Shown here: positions 51,027 through 60,544 of the stretch, piece by piece | Numbering within the stretch: position 1 is the stretch's first letter | How the letters are laid out: the number at the start of each line of letters is the position of its first letter | NCBI RefSeq assembly: GCF_900327775.1 | Contig: NZ_OUMZ01000007.1 | Span: 1,971,606-2,035,605 of the forward strand | Direction: 5' to 3' | Length of the DNA stretch: 64,000 nucleotides | Source of the DNA: Roseovarius sp. EL26 | Lineage (GTDB): Bacteria; Pseudomonadota; Alphaproteobacteria; Rhodobacterales; Rhodobacteraceae | Program-made: the position numbers and the translations under genes | The notes under the pieces: generated by a model | Seen by the model: only the letters and a program-made list of their open reading frames with translations | The model's database searches: none | What the model was told of the DNA's origin: nothing

Positions 51027-52448
51027 ATGACTGAAAACCCATTTCGCCCGTTTGAGACATCACTGGACCGGGACCAAGCATTAAAGCACCTTCAGGTCGC
51101 CACACACGGTGCCGATGACGGTGAAATCTTTCTTGAGCGTCGCAAAGCAGAAGCGTTGGTGTTCGAAGACGGGCGTGTCAAAAATGCCTCATATGACGCA
51201 TCTGAGGGATTTGGCTTGCGGGCGGTTCAGGGCGAAGTCACTGGCTATGCCCATTCCTCCGACGTCAATGATGCGGCACTGGCGCGGGCCGTCTCGACTG
51301 TTCGTCTGGCGGTAGGACAAGCTCACAGCGTATTGGCACCAGCACCCGCGCCAACCAATCGCAGGCTGTACACCGATGTTGATCCGATCTCCGGAGTAGA
51401 ATTTCCGGTCAAATTAGAAACCTTACGCCAAATCGATGCCTATGCACGCGATCTTGATCCACGAGTTGTGCAAGTGTCTGCCACGATTGCCGCCTCACAT
51501 CAGGAAGTGATGATTCTACGCCCTGACGGAACCGAGCTACACGACATCCGCCCTATGACGCGGGTTAATGTCTCGGTCATCGTCGAGGAAAACGGTTTAC
51601 GCGAATCCGGTAGTGCAGGGGGCGGTGGTCGCGTTGGGTTGGATGGTCTGCTCGATCCTGCAGACTGGCAAAAGAAAGCGGATGAGGCCCTGCGCGTGGC
51701 CCTCGTCAACCTGCGTGCCGAACCCGCCCCCGCAGGCGTGATGGATGTGGTACTCGGCTCTGGTTGGCCCGGCATTTTACTGCACGAAGCCATTGGTCAC
51801 GGGCTAGAGGGCGATTTCAATCGCAAAGGCAGCTCCGCCTTTGCCGGGTTGATGGGCAAACGCATTGCCGCACCGGGTGTGACTGTTTTGGATGATGGCA
51901 CCATTCCAGATCGCCGCGGATCGATCACCTTTGATGATGAGGGCACACCATCTGGTAAAAACACCCTGATCGAAGACGGTATTCTTGTTGGCTTTATGCA
52001 AGATCGACAAAATGCCCGCCTGATGGGCGTGGACCCCACAGGTAACGGTCGCCGTGAAAGCTATGCCCATGCGCCGATGCCACGAATGACCAACACCTAC
52101 ATGCTGGGCGGAGATACTGCGCCCGAGGACATCGTTGCCGATCTCAAAGATGGGATCTACGCCGTCGGCTTTGGGGGCGGACAGGTTGATATCACCAACG
52201 GCAAATTCGTATTTTCCTGCACTGAGGCTTACCGCGTGAAAAACGGCAAGGTCGGCGCCCCAGTTAAGGGTGCCACTCTAATCGGGGACGGAGCAACATC
52301 GTTGAACCGCATCCGCGCTTTAGGCAACGACATGGCTCTTGATCCAGGCATGGGCAACTGTGGCAAGCAAGGCCAGTGGGTTCCAGTAGGCGTGGGTCAG
52401 CCAACCGTGATGATAGGTGGGTTAACTGTAGGTGGGTCTGCTGCCTGA
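51027..52448 (+). CDS. tldD: Metalloprotease TldD
   Basis: 473-residue TldD of the peptidase U62 family with the zinc motif HEAIGHGLEGD (HExxxH) near residue 253, and conserved GSAGGGGRVGLDG near 197 and GFGGGQVDITNGKFVFSC near 390. TldD works with TldE (PmbA), which is not in this window, to degrade unfolded or leader peptides. It is divergent from ctaC with the FNR box between. Confidence 0.95.
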   Translation: MTENPFRPFETSLDRDQALKHLQVATHGADDGEIFLERRKAEALVFEDGRVKNASYDASEGFGLRAVQGEVTGYAHSSDVNDAALARAVSTVRLAVGQAHSVLAPAPAPTNRRLYTDVDPISGVEFPVKLETLRQIDAYARDLDPRVVQVSATIAASHQEVMILRPDGTELHDIRPMTRVNVSVIVEENGLRESGSAGGGGRVGLDGLLDPADWQKKADEALRVALVNLRAEPAPAGVMDVVLGSGWPGILLHEAIGHGLEGDFNRKGSSAFAGLMGKRIAAPGVTVLDDGTIPDRRGSITFDDEGTPSGKNTLIEDGILVGFMQDRQNARLMGVDPTGNGRRESYAHAPMPRMTNTYMLGGDTAPEDIVADLKDGIYAVGFGGGQVDITNGKFVFSCTEAYRVKNGKVGAPVKGATLIGDGATSLNRIRALGNDMALDPGMGNCGKQGQWVPVGVGQPTVMIGGLTVGGSAA

Positions 52449-52701
52449 CATCGGCATGATTAAATGCCCCTTTGCACTGCGCGAATCGATTAATCAGCCC
52501 CTTTTAGCGCAGTTGTAAATCACGATTTTGGACGTAAATGTAGCCTGCACAATATATGCCGCACATCTATTTGGTAAAATTATCAAATAATCTCAATTAT
52601 TTAAATTAACACCACGCAATACCAAACACAAAATCAGAGCTTATTCATAACCCATTAACCAAGTCCGTCTTAACTCAATTGTGCAAGCAGACGGAGCCAT
52701 G
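52449..52701. other. AT-rich gap between tldD and dprA
   Basis: About 250 bp that is markedly richer in A/T than the neighbours (52550-52640 especially), with imperfect TTTG...CAAA symmetry. It is probably the dprA promoter region. No ORF, RNA gene or clear terminator seen. Confidence 0.4.
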
Positions 52702-53841
52702 ATGCCCGAAAACGTTCATCCTTCTATCCCAAGCCCACCCTCACCCACCACGAAAGATGGCAGGATATCATGGCTTCGTCTGCTGCGTTCCCGCCGGGTT
52801 GGACCCTCAACCTTTTACCGGCTGATGGAGGAACACGGCAGCGCGCAAGACGCAATCGATGCCCTGCCCGATGTGGCCCATAAGGCCGGGGTCAAAGGTT
52901 ATAAGCCCTGTGATGAAAAAACTGCCCTTGAAGAATGGAACGCCGCCAAATCCTTTAGCGCACGGATGATTTGTATCACCGACACAGATTACCCTGCACA
53001 GCTGAAACAAATTTCAGATGCGCCGCCTTTTGTTTGGGCCATCGGAGATTTGAGTGTTCTACACCGCCCAATGATCGCACTTGTTGGCGCGCGCAATGCA
53101 TCCTCTTTGGGGCTGCGTATGGCACGTGGGTTAGCTGCAGATCTTGCGGCGCAGGGTTACGTCATTGTCTCTGGTCTGGCGCGTGGGGTCGATACCGCCG
53201 CGCACGCGGCCAGCATCGATACTGGGACCATCGCCATTCAGGCTGGCGGTGTGGATATTATGTATCCAGCAGAGAACACCCATCTGGCAGAAAAAATCGC
53301 CCAAAAAGGCGTGCGCCTATCTGAACAACCCGTGGGCATGCAACCACAGGCGCGCCACTTTCCCCGCCGCAACCGGCTGATCAGCGGCATTGCCCGTGCG
53401 GTTGTGGTGATTGAGGCGGCGGCAAAGTCCGGCTCACTTTTGACTGCACGCAATGCATTGGACCAAGGACGTGACGTGCTGGCCGTGCCTGGTCACCCAT
53501 TTGATGCCCGCGCTTCGGGTTGCAACATATTGCTGCGCGATGGCGCGCATCTTGTGCGCAACGCCGAGGATGTGATTGAGGCTCTGCCACCAGAAACACC
53601 TCAACCCGCCCAAGATGACCTGCAACTGGAGGCGCAACCCACGCCCAAACGCAGCCTGCAAGACACAGCAGTCCTGCACACACAGATCCTTGACCGATTG
53701 GGCCCCTCCCCGCTTGCTGAGGATCAACTGATCCGTGATCTGGAAACCCCCGCAGCCGCCGTTAGCCCCGTGTTGATTGATCTGGAGCTGGACGGAAAAA
53801 TCATCCGTCATCCCGGGGGCCTCTTGTCTCTGGCCGTTTGA
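52702..53841 (+). CDS. dprA: DNA processing protein DprA
   Basis: About 379 residues: helical N-terminal domain (WLRLLRSRRVGPSTFYRLMEEHG), Rossmann core with VGARNASSLGLRMARGLAADLA near 140, SGLARGVDTAAH, and FPRRNRLISGIARAVVVIEAAAKSGSLLTA, then the C-terminal winged-helix domain. DprA loads RecA on incoming single-stranded DNA in natural transformation. ATG 52702 has GGAG 5 nt upstream; ATG 52699 and GTG 52681 are also in frame. Confidence 0.94.
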   Translation: MPENVHPSIPSPPSPTTKDGRISWLRLLRSRRVGPSTFYRLMEEHGSAQDAIDALPDVAHKAGVKGYKPCDEKTALEEWNAAKSFSARMICITDTDYPAQLKQISDAPPFVWAIGDLSVLHRPMIALVGARNASSLGLRMARGLAADLAAQGYVIVSGLARGVDTAAHAASIDTGTIAIQAGGVDIMYPAENTHLAEKIAQKGVRLSEQPVGMQPQARHFPRRNRLISGIARAVVVIEAAAKSGSLLTARNALDQGRDVLAVPGHPFDARASGCNILLRDGAHLVRNAEDVIEALPPETPQPAQDDLQLEAQPTPKRSLQDTAVLHTQILDRLGPSPLAEDQLIRDLETPAAAVSPVLIDLELDGKIIRHPGGLLSLAV

Positions 53842-53955
53842 AACTTACATTTCCGGGCGTTGACAAAGACTGTTTATACATTGCATTGACATTATCTCGT
53901 ATCAGCACACATGTTGCGCCGCCATAAGCCTTGTCTCGAGTCGAAAGGAAATTGA

Positions 53956-56526
53956 ATGCCCGTTGTTGTTGTCGAATCCCCTGCTAAAGCCAAGACAATC
54001 AACAAGTATTTGGGACCTGATTACACTGTACTGGCCTCTTACGGTCACGTACGCGACCTGCCCCCCAAAGATGGATCCGTCGATACCGACAACGGTTTTG
54101 ATATGAAATGGGAGGTCGGATACGACAGCCGCAAACATGTCAAAGCCATCGCAGACGCTCTGAAAGACGACAACGCCCTGATTCTCGCAACTGACCCTGA
54201 TCGCGAGGGCGAGGCAATCAGTTGGCACCTTGAGGAAACACTGCGCAAACGCAAAGTGATAAAAAAAGACACTCCCGTCAGCCGTGTGGTGTTCAACGCG
54301 ATCACCAAATCGGCTGTCACGGAAGCGATGAAAAACCCGCGTGACGTCGATACCGATCTGGTCGATGCCTATCTGGCACGACGCGCGCTAGATTATTTGG
54401 TGGGTTTCAACTTGTCGCCGGTTTTGTGGCGCAAACTGCCCGGCGCCAAAAGTGCGGGCCGAGTGCAATCGGTTTGTCTGCGTCTGATTGTTGAGCGAGA
54501 GATGGAAATCGAGGCCTTCAAGCCGCGCGAATATTGGTCTGTGAAAGCTGTACTTGGCACGCCGCGTGGCCAAGAGTACGAGGCACGCCTGACTGTTCTG
54601 GCAGGCAAGAAGCTCGACAAATACGATATTGAAAACTCCACTCAGGCTGAACTGGCTGAGCAGGCGGTGCATTCACGGGACCTGACCGTAAAGTCGGTCG
54701 AGGCCAAGCCAGCCAATCGCAACCCATCAGCCCCGTTCATGACTTCGACCCTGCAACAGGAAGCCAGCCGCAAGTTCGGCATGGGTGCGCGCCAAACCAT
54801 GAGCACGGCGCAACGGCTTTATGAGGCGGGCTACATTACTTATATGCGGACCGATGGTATCGACATGGCGCCAGAGGCCGTGATGGCCGCGCGTGACGCG
54901 ATCAAAGACCGCTTTGGCGCGGAATACGTGCCGCCCTCGCCGCGTATGTACAAAAACAAAGCCAAAAACGCGCAGGAAGCGCACGAATGTATCCGCCCAA
55001 CGGATATGACCCGTGATGCCTCCAAGCTGAAGATCACCGATGCGGATCAGCGCAAGCTGTATGATCTGATCTGGAAACGCACATTGGCATGTCAAATGGC
55101 CGCCGCCCGGATGGAACGCACCACCGTAGATGTCGCCAGTGCTGATGGGCAAGTTGAGCTGCGCGCCACTGGTCAGGTCGTGCTGTTTGACGGTTTCATG
55201 CGCATCTATGAAGAAGGTCGCGATGATTCTGTTATGGATGATGACGATCGCCGCCTGCCACAGGTCATGCAGGGCGAGGTCGCGGACAAACGCAGCATCA
55301 CACCAGAACAACATTTCACGCAACCGCCCCCACGCTATACCGAGGCGACTCTGGTCAAACGTATGGAAGAGCTGGGCATTGGCCGCCCGTCGACCTACGC
55401 TAGTGTGATTACAACCATTCAAGATCGTGAATATGTACGCAAGGACAAGAACCGCCTGTTCCCTGAGGATAAAGGCCGGATTGTCACGATCTTTCTGCTG
55501 AACTTCTTCCGTACTTATGTGGGATATGAGTTCACCGCCAACCTTGAAGATGAGCTTGATACTGTCAGCGCTGGCGGTCTTGACTATAAAGAAGTGCTCA
55601 GCAAATTCTGGCGCGATTTCTCGGTTGCTATTTCAGAAACATCAGAACTGCGCATTACAGAAGTGTTGAATGTGCTGGATGCAGCGCTGGCTCCTACTCT
55701 CTATCCGCCGCGCGAAGACGGCACTGATCCACGGGCCTGCCCAAAATGCGGCAACGGACAATTGCACCTGAAAAGCTCGCGCACCGGTGGGTTTGTCGGC
55801 TGTGGCAATTACCCGGAATGCACATACACCCGCCCCATCGCCGGTGAAGGCGCTGAAGGTGACGAACGCGTACTCGGCGAAGATGCGGGTGATGAAATCT
55901 GGCTCAAGGCCGGGCGGTTTGGCCCCTATGTACAGCGCGGCGAGCCAACGCCAGAAAACAAAAAACCCCCACGGGCCTCGCTTCCACGTGGTTGGTCCAA
56001 AGAGGACATGGACCTAGAAAAGGCTTTGCGTCTGCTGTCGCTGCCGCGCCCAATTGGTATGCACCCCGACGGTGGCGAGATCGTTTCAAACTTTGGGCGT
56101 TTTGGCCCGTATCTGATGCACCAGCTGCCTGATGACGCCAAGCCAACCTATGCCAACCTCAAAGATCCGGCGGATGTGTTTGAGATCGGTATGAACCGCG
56201 CGGTGGAACTGTTGGCGGAAAAACGTGCCAACCCCGGCCGTGGGCGGAGCGCACCAGCCAAAGCCCTGCGCGAGTTGGGTGAACACCCCGACAGCGGCGG
56301 CCCCGTGAACATTATGGACGGGCGTTACGGCCCTTATATCAAATGGGATAAGGTCAATGCCACCCTGCCCAAGGGGGTTGAACCTGCTGATGTAACCCTA
56401 GAGCAGGCAGTACAGTTGGTTATGGAGAAAGCGGCCAAGAAGGGCGGGCGCAAGAAAGCTGCTGTCAAGAAAGCCGCGCCCAAGAAAAAGGCGACCCCAA
56501 AAAAAGCAGCGAAAGCCTCTAAATAG
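53956..56526 (+). CDS. topA: DNA topoisomerase I
   Basis: 856 residues: Toprim domain starting VVVVESPAKAKTINKYLG with DPDREGEAISWH near 76, the catalytic tyrosine in GYITYMRTDG near 298, KSAGRVQSVCLR near 167, one C4 zinc finger (CPKCGNGQL ... CGNYPEC near 595-625), two C-terminal repeat domains (RFGPYV, RFGPYLMHQ, RYGPYIKW) and a Lys/Ala-rich tail. It relaxes negative supercoils. It follows dprA by 114 bp and is probably transcribed from its own promoter there. Confidence 0.97.
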   Translation: MPVVVVESPAKAKTINKYLGPDYTVLASYGHVRDLPPKDGSVDTDNGFDMKWEVGYDSRKHVKAIADALKDDNALILATDPDREGEAISWHLEETLRKRKVIKKDTPVSRVVFNAITKSAVTEAMKNPRDVDTDLVDAYLARRALDYLVGFNLSPVLWRKLPGAKSAGRVQSVCLRLIVEREMEIEAFKPREYWSVKAVLGTPRGQEYEARLTVLAGKKLDKYDIENSTQAELAEQAVHSRDLTVKSVEAKPANRNPSAPFMTSTLQQEASRKFGMGARQTMSTAQRLYEAGYITYMRTDGIDMAPEAVMAARDAIKDRFGAEYVPPSPRMYKNKAKNAQEAHECIRPTDMTRDASKLKITDADQRKLYDLIWKRTLACQMAAARMERTTVDVASADGQVELRATGQVVLFDGFMRIYEEGRDDSVMDDDDRRLPQVMQGEVADKRSITPEQHFTQPPPRYTEATLVKRMEELGIGRPSTYASVITTIQDREYVRKDKNRLFPEDKGRIVTIFLLNFFRTYVGYEFTANLEDELDTVSAGGLDYKEVLSKFWRDFSVAISETSELRITEVLNVLDAALAPTLYPPREDGTDPRACPKCGNGQLHLKSSRTGGFVGCGNYPECTYTRPIAGEGAEGDERVLGEDAGDEIWLKAGRFGPYVQRGEPTPENKKPPRASLPRGWSKEDMDLEKALRLLSLPRPIGMHPDGGEIVSNFGRFGPYLMHQLPDDAKPTYANLKDPADVFEIGMNRAVELLAEKRANPGRGRSAPAKALRELGEHPDSGGPVNIMDGRYGPYIKWDKVNATLPKGVEPADVTLEQAVQLVMEKAAKKGGRKKAAVKKAAPKKKATPKKAAKASK

Positions 56527-56556
56527 AGCACTCTCTATTTTGTGATCTAAATTTCG

Positions 56557-56593
56557 AAGCCAGCCTGAATATTTGGGCTGGCTTTTGTGTTTT
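56557..56593 (+). terminator. Intrinsic terminator after topA
   Basis: 9-bp perfect stem (AAGCCAGCC / GGCTGGCTT), 10-nt loop, then TTTTGTGTTTT. It lies 30 nt after the topA stop. Confidence 0.85.
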
Positions 56594-56632
56594 CGAAGGT
56601 AGCAGCCTTACCCGTTCAAACAGGACCACAAA

Positions 56633-57160
56633 ATGATCAAGACAACACTTACTAGCATACTGCTTACAGCCCTTTTCGCCTCAACGTCATCCGCAGGACA
56701 TGTGAACGCCGAGGCCCATGCCGAACTTATCAATAAAGGTGGTACCATCATCGGCGAAGCCCACCTGAAACAAGGCCCGCACGGTGTGCTGATCCATGTA
56801 AAGGTCTCGCAACTGGCCCCGGGCAAGCATGGCCTGCATTTGCACAGCCATGGCACTTGTGAGCCGGGCACCGGCTTCAAATCAGCAAAAGGCCATGTTG
56901 GTAAAATCGAAGGTGCGCATGGCTTGATGAATCCAAAAGGCCCAGAAGCCGGAGATCTGCCGAACCTTTACGTCGGCGCTGATGGCATCGGTGAAATGGA
57001 AGCGGTCTCAGTATGGGTGTCCATCGGAGAAGGAGAAAACGGTCTGTTGGATGCAGATGGTTCGTCATTCATCATTCACGACGCTGCAGATGACCACATC
57101 AGCCAGCCCATCGGCGGCGCTGGTGCACGTGTCGCCTGTGGTATCCTCAAAGTGAAATAA
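56633..57160 (+). CDS. sodC: Cu/Zn superoxide dismutase family protein
   Basis: 175 residues with a signal peptide (TSSAG), then the SodC beta barrel. Copper ligands His69, His71, His88 and His149 and the disulfide Cys76-Cys169 are present, and the zinc ligands His96 and Asp108. The third canonical zinc histidine (of the H-x-x-D pair) is Glu105 here (PEAGD). It should dismutate superoxide in the periplasm, though the altered zinc site makes stability or activity less certain. It is transcribed alone. Confidence 0.9.
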   Translation: MIKTTLTSILLTALFASTSSAGHVNAEAHAELINKGGTIIGEAHLKQGPHGVLIHVKVSQLAPGKHGLHLHSHGTCEPGTGFKSAKGHVGKIEGAHGLMNPKGPEAGDLPNLYVGADGIGEMEAVSVWVSIGEGENGLLDADGSSFIIHDAADDHISQPIGGAGARVACGILKVK

Positions 57161-57260
57161 TCACTCGGGCAGCGCGAATACTGAAACCTCTTCTCCGCGC
57201 TGTCCTCAAAACATATTGGACCTTGCACATGCGTAGAAATACCAGTCGTGCGACCTTTCA

Positions 57261-57289
57261 TTGACTTGTATCCTGTGGCCCGCAATACC
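57261..57289 (+). promoter_or_regulatory. Candidate promoter of scoAB
   Basis: TTGACT at 57261-57266 with a weak AATACC at 57284-57289, 17-bp spacing, 30 bp before the scoA start. A CAGGAG ribosome site follows. Confidence 0.35.
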
Positions 57290-57318
57290 GGGCGTATCGA
57301 ATTACTCAGGAGACTCTC

Positions 57319-58014
57319 ATGAGCAAAATCTACGCAAATGCAGCCGAAGCCCTAGACGGGTTGCTGCATGATGACATGCTGATCGCCGCTGGCGGTTTTG
57401 GCCTGTGCGGAATTCCCGAATTGCTGCTGCAAGCGATCAAAGAAGACGGCGCAAAGGATCTGACGTTTGCCTCGAACAACGCAGGTGTTGATGATTTCGG
57501 CATCGGCATTCTACTGCAGACACGGCAAGTGAAAAAGATGCTCAGCTCTTATGTCGGTGAAAATGCCGAGTTCATGCGTCAGTATCTGGCCGGTGAACTA
57601 GAGATTGAATTTAACCCTCAGGGCACTCTGGCTGAACGGATGCGTGCCGGCGGCGCAGGTATTCCTGGCTTTTACACCAAAACCGGTGTTGGTACGCAGG
57701 TCGCCGAGGGCAAAGAGCATAAAGATTTCGACGGCGAGACATATATCATGGAACGCGGCATTTTCGCCGATCTGTCGATCATCAAAGCATGGAAAGCTGA
57801 TGAAACCGGCAATGCGATCTTCCGCAAGACCGCGCGCAACTTCAACCCTCCTGCTGCCATGTGTGGCAAGACCTGCGTGATGGAAGTCGAGGAAATCGTG
57901 CCCGTCGGCACATTGGATCCCGACAACATCCACCTGCCCGGCATCTACGTGCACCGCATTGTCCAAGGCACGCACGAAAAACGCATTGAACAACGCACAG
58001 TGAGGGAGGCCTGA
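57319..58014 (+). CDS. scoA: 3-oxoacid CoA-transferase subunit A
   Basis: 231 residues of the CoA-transferase family I alpha type, with the opening [21 protein letters not shown] glycine loop near 13-33 and [13 protein letters not shown]. With ScoB it moves CoA between succinyl-CoA and acetoacetate (or a related 3-oxoacid). It ends 1 nt before scoB. CAGGAG is 8 nt upstream. Confidence 0.94.
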   Translation: MSKIYANAAEALDGLLHDDMLIAAGGFGLCGIPELLLQAIKEDGAKDLTFASNNAGVDDFGIGILLQTRQVKKMLSSYVGENAEFMRQYLAGELEIEFNPQGTLAERMRAGGAGIPGFYTKTGVGTQVAEGKEHKDFDGETYIMERGIFADLSIIKAWKADETGNAIFRKTARNFNPPAAMCGKTCVMEVEEIVPVGTLDPDNIHLPGIYVHRIVQGTHEKRIEQRTVREA

Positions 58015-58015
58015 T

Positions 58016-58642
58016 ATGCCTTGGGATCGTAACGCAATGGCGGCCCGCGCCGCACAAGAGCTAGAAGACGGCACCTATGTCAATCTCGGAATTGGCATTC
58101 CCACGCTTGTCCCCAATTTCATCCCCGAAGGTGTGAGTGTCACGCTGCAATCGGAAAACGGCATGCTGGGCATGGGCCCCTTCCCGATCGCGGGCACAGA
58201 AGACGCTGACCTGATCAATGCGGGCAAACAAACCATTACAGAGCTACCCGAGACGGTATATTTTGACAGCTCCACTAGTTTTGGCATGATCCGTGGCGGT
58301 AAAATTGCCATGGCCATATTAGGTGCTATGGAAGTGGCCGAGAACGGTGATCTGGCCAACTGGATGATTCCCGGAAAGCTGGTCAAAGGCATGGGCGGCG
58401 CGATGGATCTGGTTGCAGGTGTTGGCCGTGTGGTTGTTGTGATGGACCACACTAACAAGCACGGTGACAGCAAGGTGCTCAAATCCTGCACCCTTCCACT
58501 AACAGGCACTGCTGTGGTCGACCGCATCATCACCAATCTTGGTGTTCTGGATGTTGTCGAAGGCGGCTTGAAGATTGTTGAAACAGCGCCGGGCATCAGC
58601 GAAGACGATCTGCGCGCCGCGACAGAAGCCACAATCGTCTAA
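58016..58642 (+). CDS. scoB: 3-oxoacid CoA-transferase subunit B
   Basis: 208 residues with [14 protein letters not shown] near 22 and the catalytic glutamate motif [10 protein letters not shown] near 47, whose Glu forms the CoA thioester. [19 protein letters not shown] near 121 is typical. It pairs with ScoA in ketone-body or 3-oxoacid breakdown. The gene is directly coupled to scoA. Confidence 0.94.
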   Translation: MPWDRNAMAARAAQELEDGTYVNLGIGIPTLVPNFIPEGVSVTLQSENGMLGMGPFPIAGTEDADLINAGKQTITELPETVYFDSSTSFGMIRGGKIAMAILGAMEVAENGDLANWMIPGKLVKGMGGAMDLVAGVGRVVVVMDHTNKHGDSKVLKSCTLPLTGTAVVDRIITNLGVLDVVEGGLKIVETAPGISEDDLRAATEATIV

Positions 58643-58678
58643 TTCAATTCAATGGCGGGCGTCTGAAAGAGGCGCCCG

Positions 58679-59503
58679 TTAGTTTGATGCCAGTTGCAAG
58701 GCACAGGCATCGGTTACCAATTCGGGTTGGGTTTTGCACAGCGCCCGCGCTACCTGATAGGCGGCCAGCACCTTGGGCACATAATCGCGAGTTTCCGCGT
58801 AGGGCGGCACACCCTCGTGCCGTTTCACAGCGTTTTCACCAGCATTGTAACCTGCCAGCGCCAGTACCGCGTCACCCTCAAATTCCCGCAACAGCCAATC
58901 AAGATACGCGACACCACCTTTGATATTGTCTTGCGCCGACAGGCTGTCATTCACACCGAACCGTTCGGCGGTTGCGGGGATCAATTGCATCAACCCTTGC
59001 GCCCCCGCCCCACTCAGCGCATCCGCGCGGCCACCAGATTCAACCGATATCACCGCCAACACCAAAGCTGGTGACACTTTAGTCCCTAGGGTCGCACGTA
59101 AAATGTTCGCTCCTTCGTTGTGAGCTATTTTTTGAATGTCCCCGAGCCGGGGTCCCTTAACTGTTTTCCCCGCAGGTCCTTTGCTAAGCGTGCTGATGGC
59201 AAGGCGCAGCCTTTCCGTCGGGTCCTCTGAAGAGGCGGGTGAGACCTGCTGCCAGTACCAGCCATATTTGGCTCCTGACACTTCTGGAACTTTGGGGGTC
59301 TTTTTTTCGGCTTCCGGTTCCGGGATTTTAGCTGGTTGTTCCAGCTGCGGTTCAATTTGTACCGTAATGAATCTCTTTGTGCCCGGTTTCGGAGGTTTTT
59401 GACGTTTAAAGGTAAAATCCTGAAAGGCAGGCGGATCATCGGCAAGAACCATGGCTGGCATAAGAAGCGCCCCACTTAGGATTAACGATACAATCTTGCC
59501 CAT
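58679..59503 (-). CDS. Lytic transglycosylase (SLT domain)
   Basis: 274 residues: signal peptide (LILSGALLMPAMVLA), a charged, low-complexity linker (PEPEAEKKTPKVPE), then an SLT goose-lysozyme-like domain in the C-terminal half with the catalytic Glu in AVISVESGGRADALSGAGAQGLMQL near residue 153, AYNAGENAV near 220. It cleaves murein between MurNAc and GlcNAc. It is divergent from the pilus cluster; a role in clearing a path for the pilus is possible but not shown. Confidence 0.9.
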   Translation of the reverse strand: MGKIVSLILSGALLMPAMVLADDPPAFQDFTFKRQKPPKPGTKRFITVQIEPQLEQPAKIPEPEAEKKTPKVPEVSGAKYGWYWQQVSPASSEDPTERLRLAISTLSKGPAGKTVKGPRLGDIQKIAHNEGANILRATLGTKVSPALVLAVISVESGGRADALSGAGAQGLMQLIPATAERFGVNDSLSAQDNIKGGVAYLDWLLREFEGDAVLALAGYNAGENAVKRHEGVPPYAETRDYVPKVLAAYQVARALCKTQPELVTDACALQLASN

Positions 59504-59858
59504 ATTATTAATGCTCTGTTTGTTTTTGTTGCTTGATTATCTCAAAAACCTGAAATTTTGACCAGCATTGTATTGAATTCAGAAACTTTTGACCGCTGAA
59601 ATTGGGCACGCCGCACTATAGAAACACCCACCCCCCTTAAAGGGATTAACTTTAAATATTTAAATTTCAATATCTTGAGTATAATTTTCCATAAAAATAT
59701 GAGACACACAAAAATGGCTCAAATGCCGCCCCAATCCTGCCCGATTCCACTGGCTATATTTGGTCATACCGCAACGGCAGCGGACCTGCTGACTAATTTG
59801 GTCCCCACCTGTTGAAGTGGTTAGAGACTTAAAAATCTGATCCTTTGGAGGGACCACT
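59504..59858. other. AT-rich intergenic region before the pilin genes
   Basis: 355 bp with no convincing gene. It is A/T-rich around 59650-59700 (runs such as TTTAAATATTTAAATTT), with a TATAAT at 59680-59685 but no good -35. The pilin ribosome site TTTGGAGGGA closes the region. It likely holds the divergent promoters of the transglycosylase and the first pilin. Confidence 0.5.
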
Positions 59859-60044
59859 ATGATTAAATTTTTCAAAAACTTCCGTAAAAACGAAGACGGC
59901 GCCGTAACAGTTGACTGGGTTGTTCTGACAGCCGCAGTTGTTGGCCTGGGCATTGCTGGTGTTGCAACCGTTTCAAACGGTGTCGGCTCATTGGCAGGTA
60001 AAATTGAAAACGGCGTCAAGGCTACAAACGTCACAGGCGGCTAA
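59859..60044 (+). CDS. Flp-type IVb pilin, first copy
   Basis: 61 residues: charged leader MIKFFKNFRKNEDG, then AVTVDWVVLTAAVVGLGIAG. Prepilin peptidase would cut after the leader Gly. The conserved position +5 is Asp and +6 Trp here instead of the usual Glu-Tyr. The mature pilin would be about 47 residues. A strong GGAGGGA ribosome site suggests high expression. Second pilin copy follows after a 16-bp hairpin. Confidence 0.9.
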   Translation: MIKFFKNFRKNEDGAVTVDWVVLTAAVVGLGIAGVATVSNGVGSLAGKIENGVKATNVTGG

Positions 60045-60080
60045 ATAATAGTGTCAATTATGATTTGACACGCAAGAATA

Positions 60081-60118
60081 TGAATGTGGCCGCAATATTA
60101 ACATTGCGGCCACATTCA
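60081..60118. terminator. 16-bp perfect hairpin between the two pilin genes
   Basis: Arms 60081-60096 and 60103-60118 are perfectly complementary around a 6-nt loop. No T-run follows. It likely protects the first pilin mRNA from decay, so that more pilin is made than downstream assembly proteins, with partial termination possible. Confidence 0.75.
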
Positions 60119-60186
60119 CTCAGGCAACTAAAAATTATGCAGATCAGAATCTCTAAATTTTAACGCCAACCAAATAAGGACACACC

Positions 60187-60366
60187 ATGCTCAAACATTT
60201 GCGGCACTACAAAGCCGATGAAGATGGCGCAGTAACTGTAGATTGGGTTGTCTTGACTGCAGCGATCACCGGCCTTGCCTTTTCCGCTTGGACATCAACA
60301 CGTGATGGTACGCTCGCATTGGCAAATAAAACGCAAGCTGGCATTTCAAATACGGTAGTTAAATAA
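60187..60366 (+). CDS. Flp-type IVb pilin, second copy
   Basis: 59 residues, starting MLKHLRHYKADEDG, then the same AVTVDWVVLTAA core as the first pilin (12 identical residues plus the preceding DG). The C-terminal half differs and lacks the glycines of copy one. The ATG follows AATAAGGACACACC. It may be a minor or alternative pilin. Shorter than 60 residues, it is easy to miss. Confidence 0.88.
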   Translation: MLKHLRHYKADEDGAVTVDWVVLTAAITGLAFSAWTSTRDGTLALANKTQAGISNTVVK

Positions 60367-60544
60367 TAACAGCTCTATCAACAAACACAGCCTTTAATAG
60401 AACTGTCGACCGATCAAATAGCCACTTAATAAGCTAGCTTGTTCCATTGATTGCCCCTGATTTTGCCACAATCGACCCCTAGATACCTTCATTAGTTACA
60501 GGGCGGCTCGGCCCACGAAAAGCAGCTGTTTGAAAGGATTCGCC

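Noticed and set aside
53860..53891. Two TTGACA boxes as topA promoter
   Set aside because: Neither has a convincing -10 element at 16-18 bp spacing.
54727..55422. 231-residue minus-strand ORF inside topA
   Set aside because: Overlaps the catalytic tyrosine region of topoisomerase I and shows no domain of its own.
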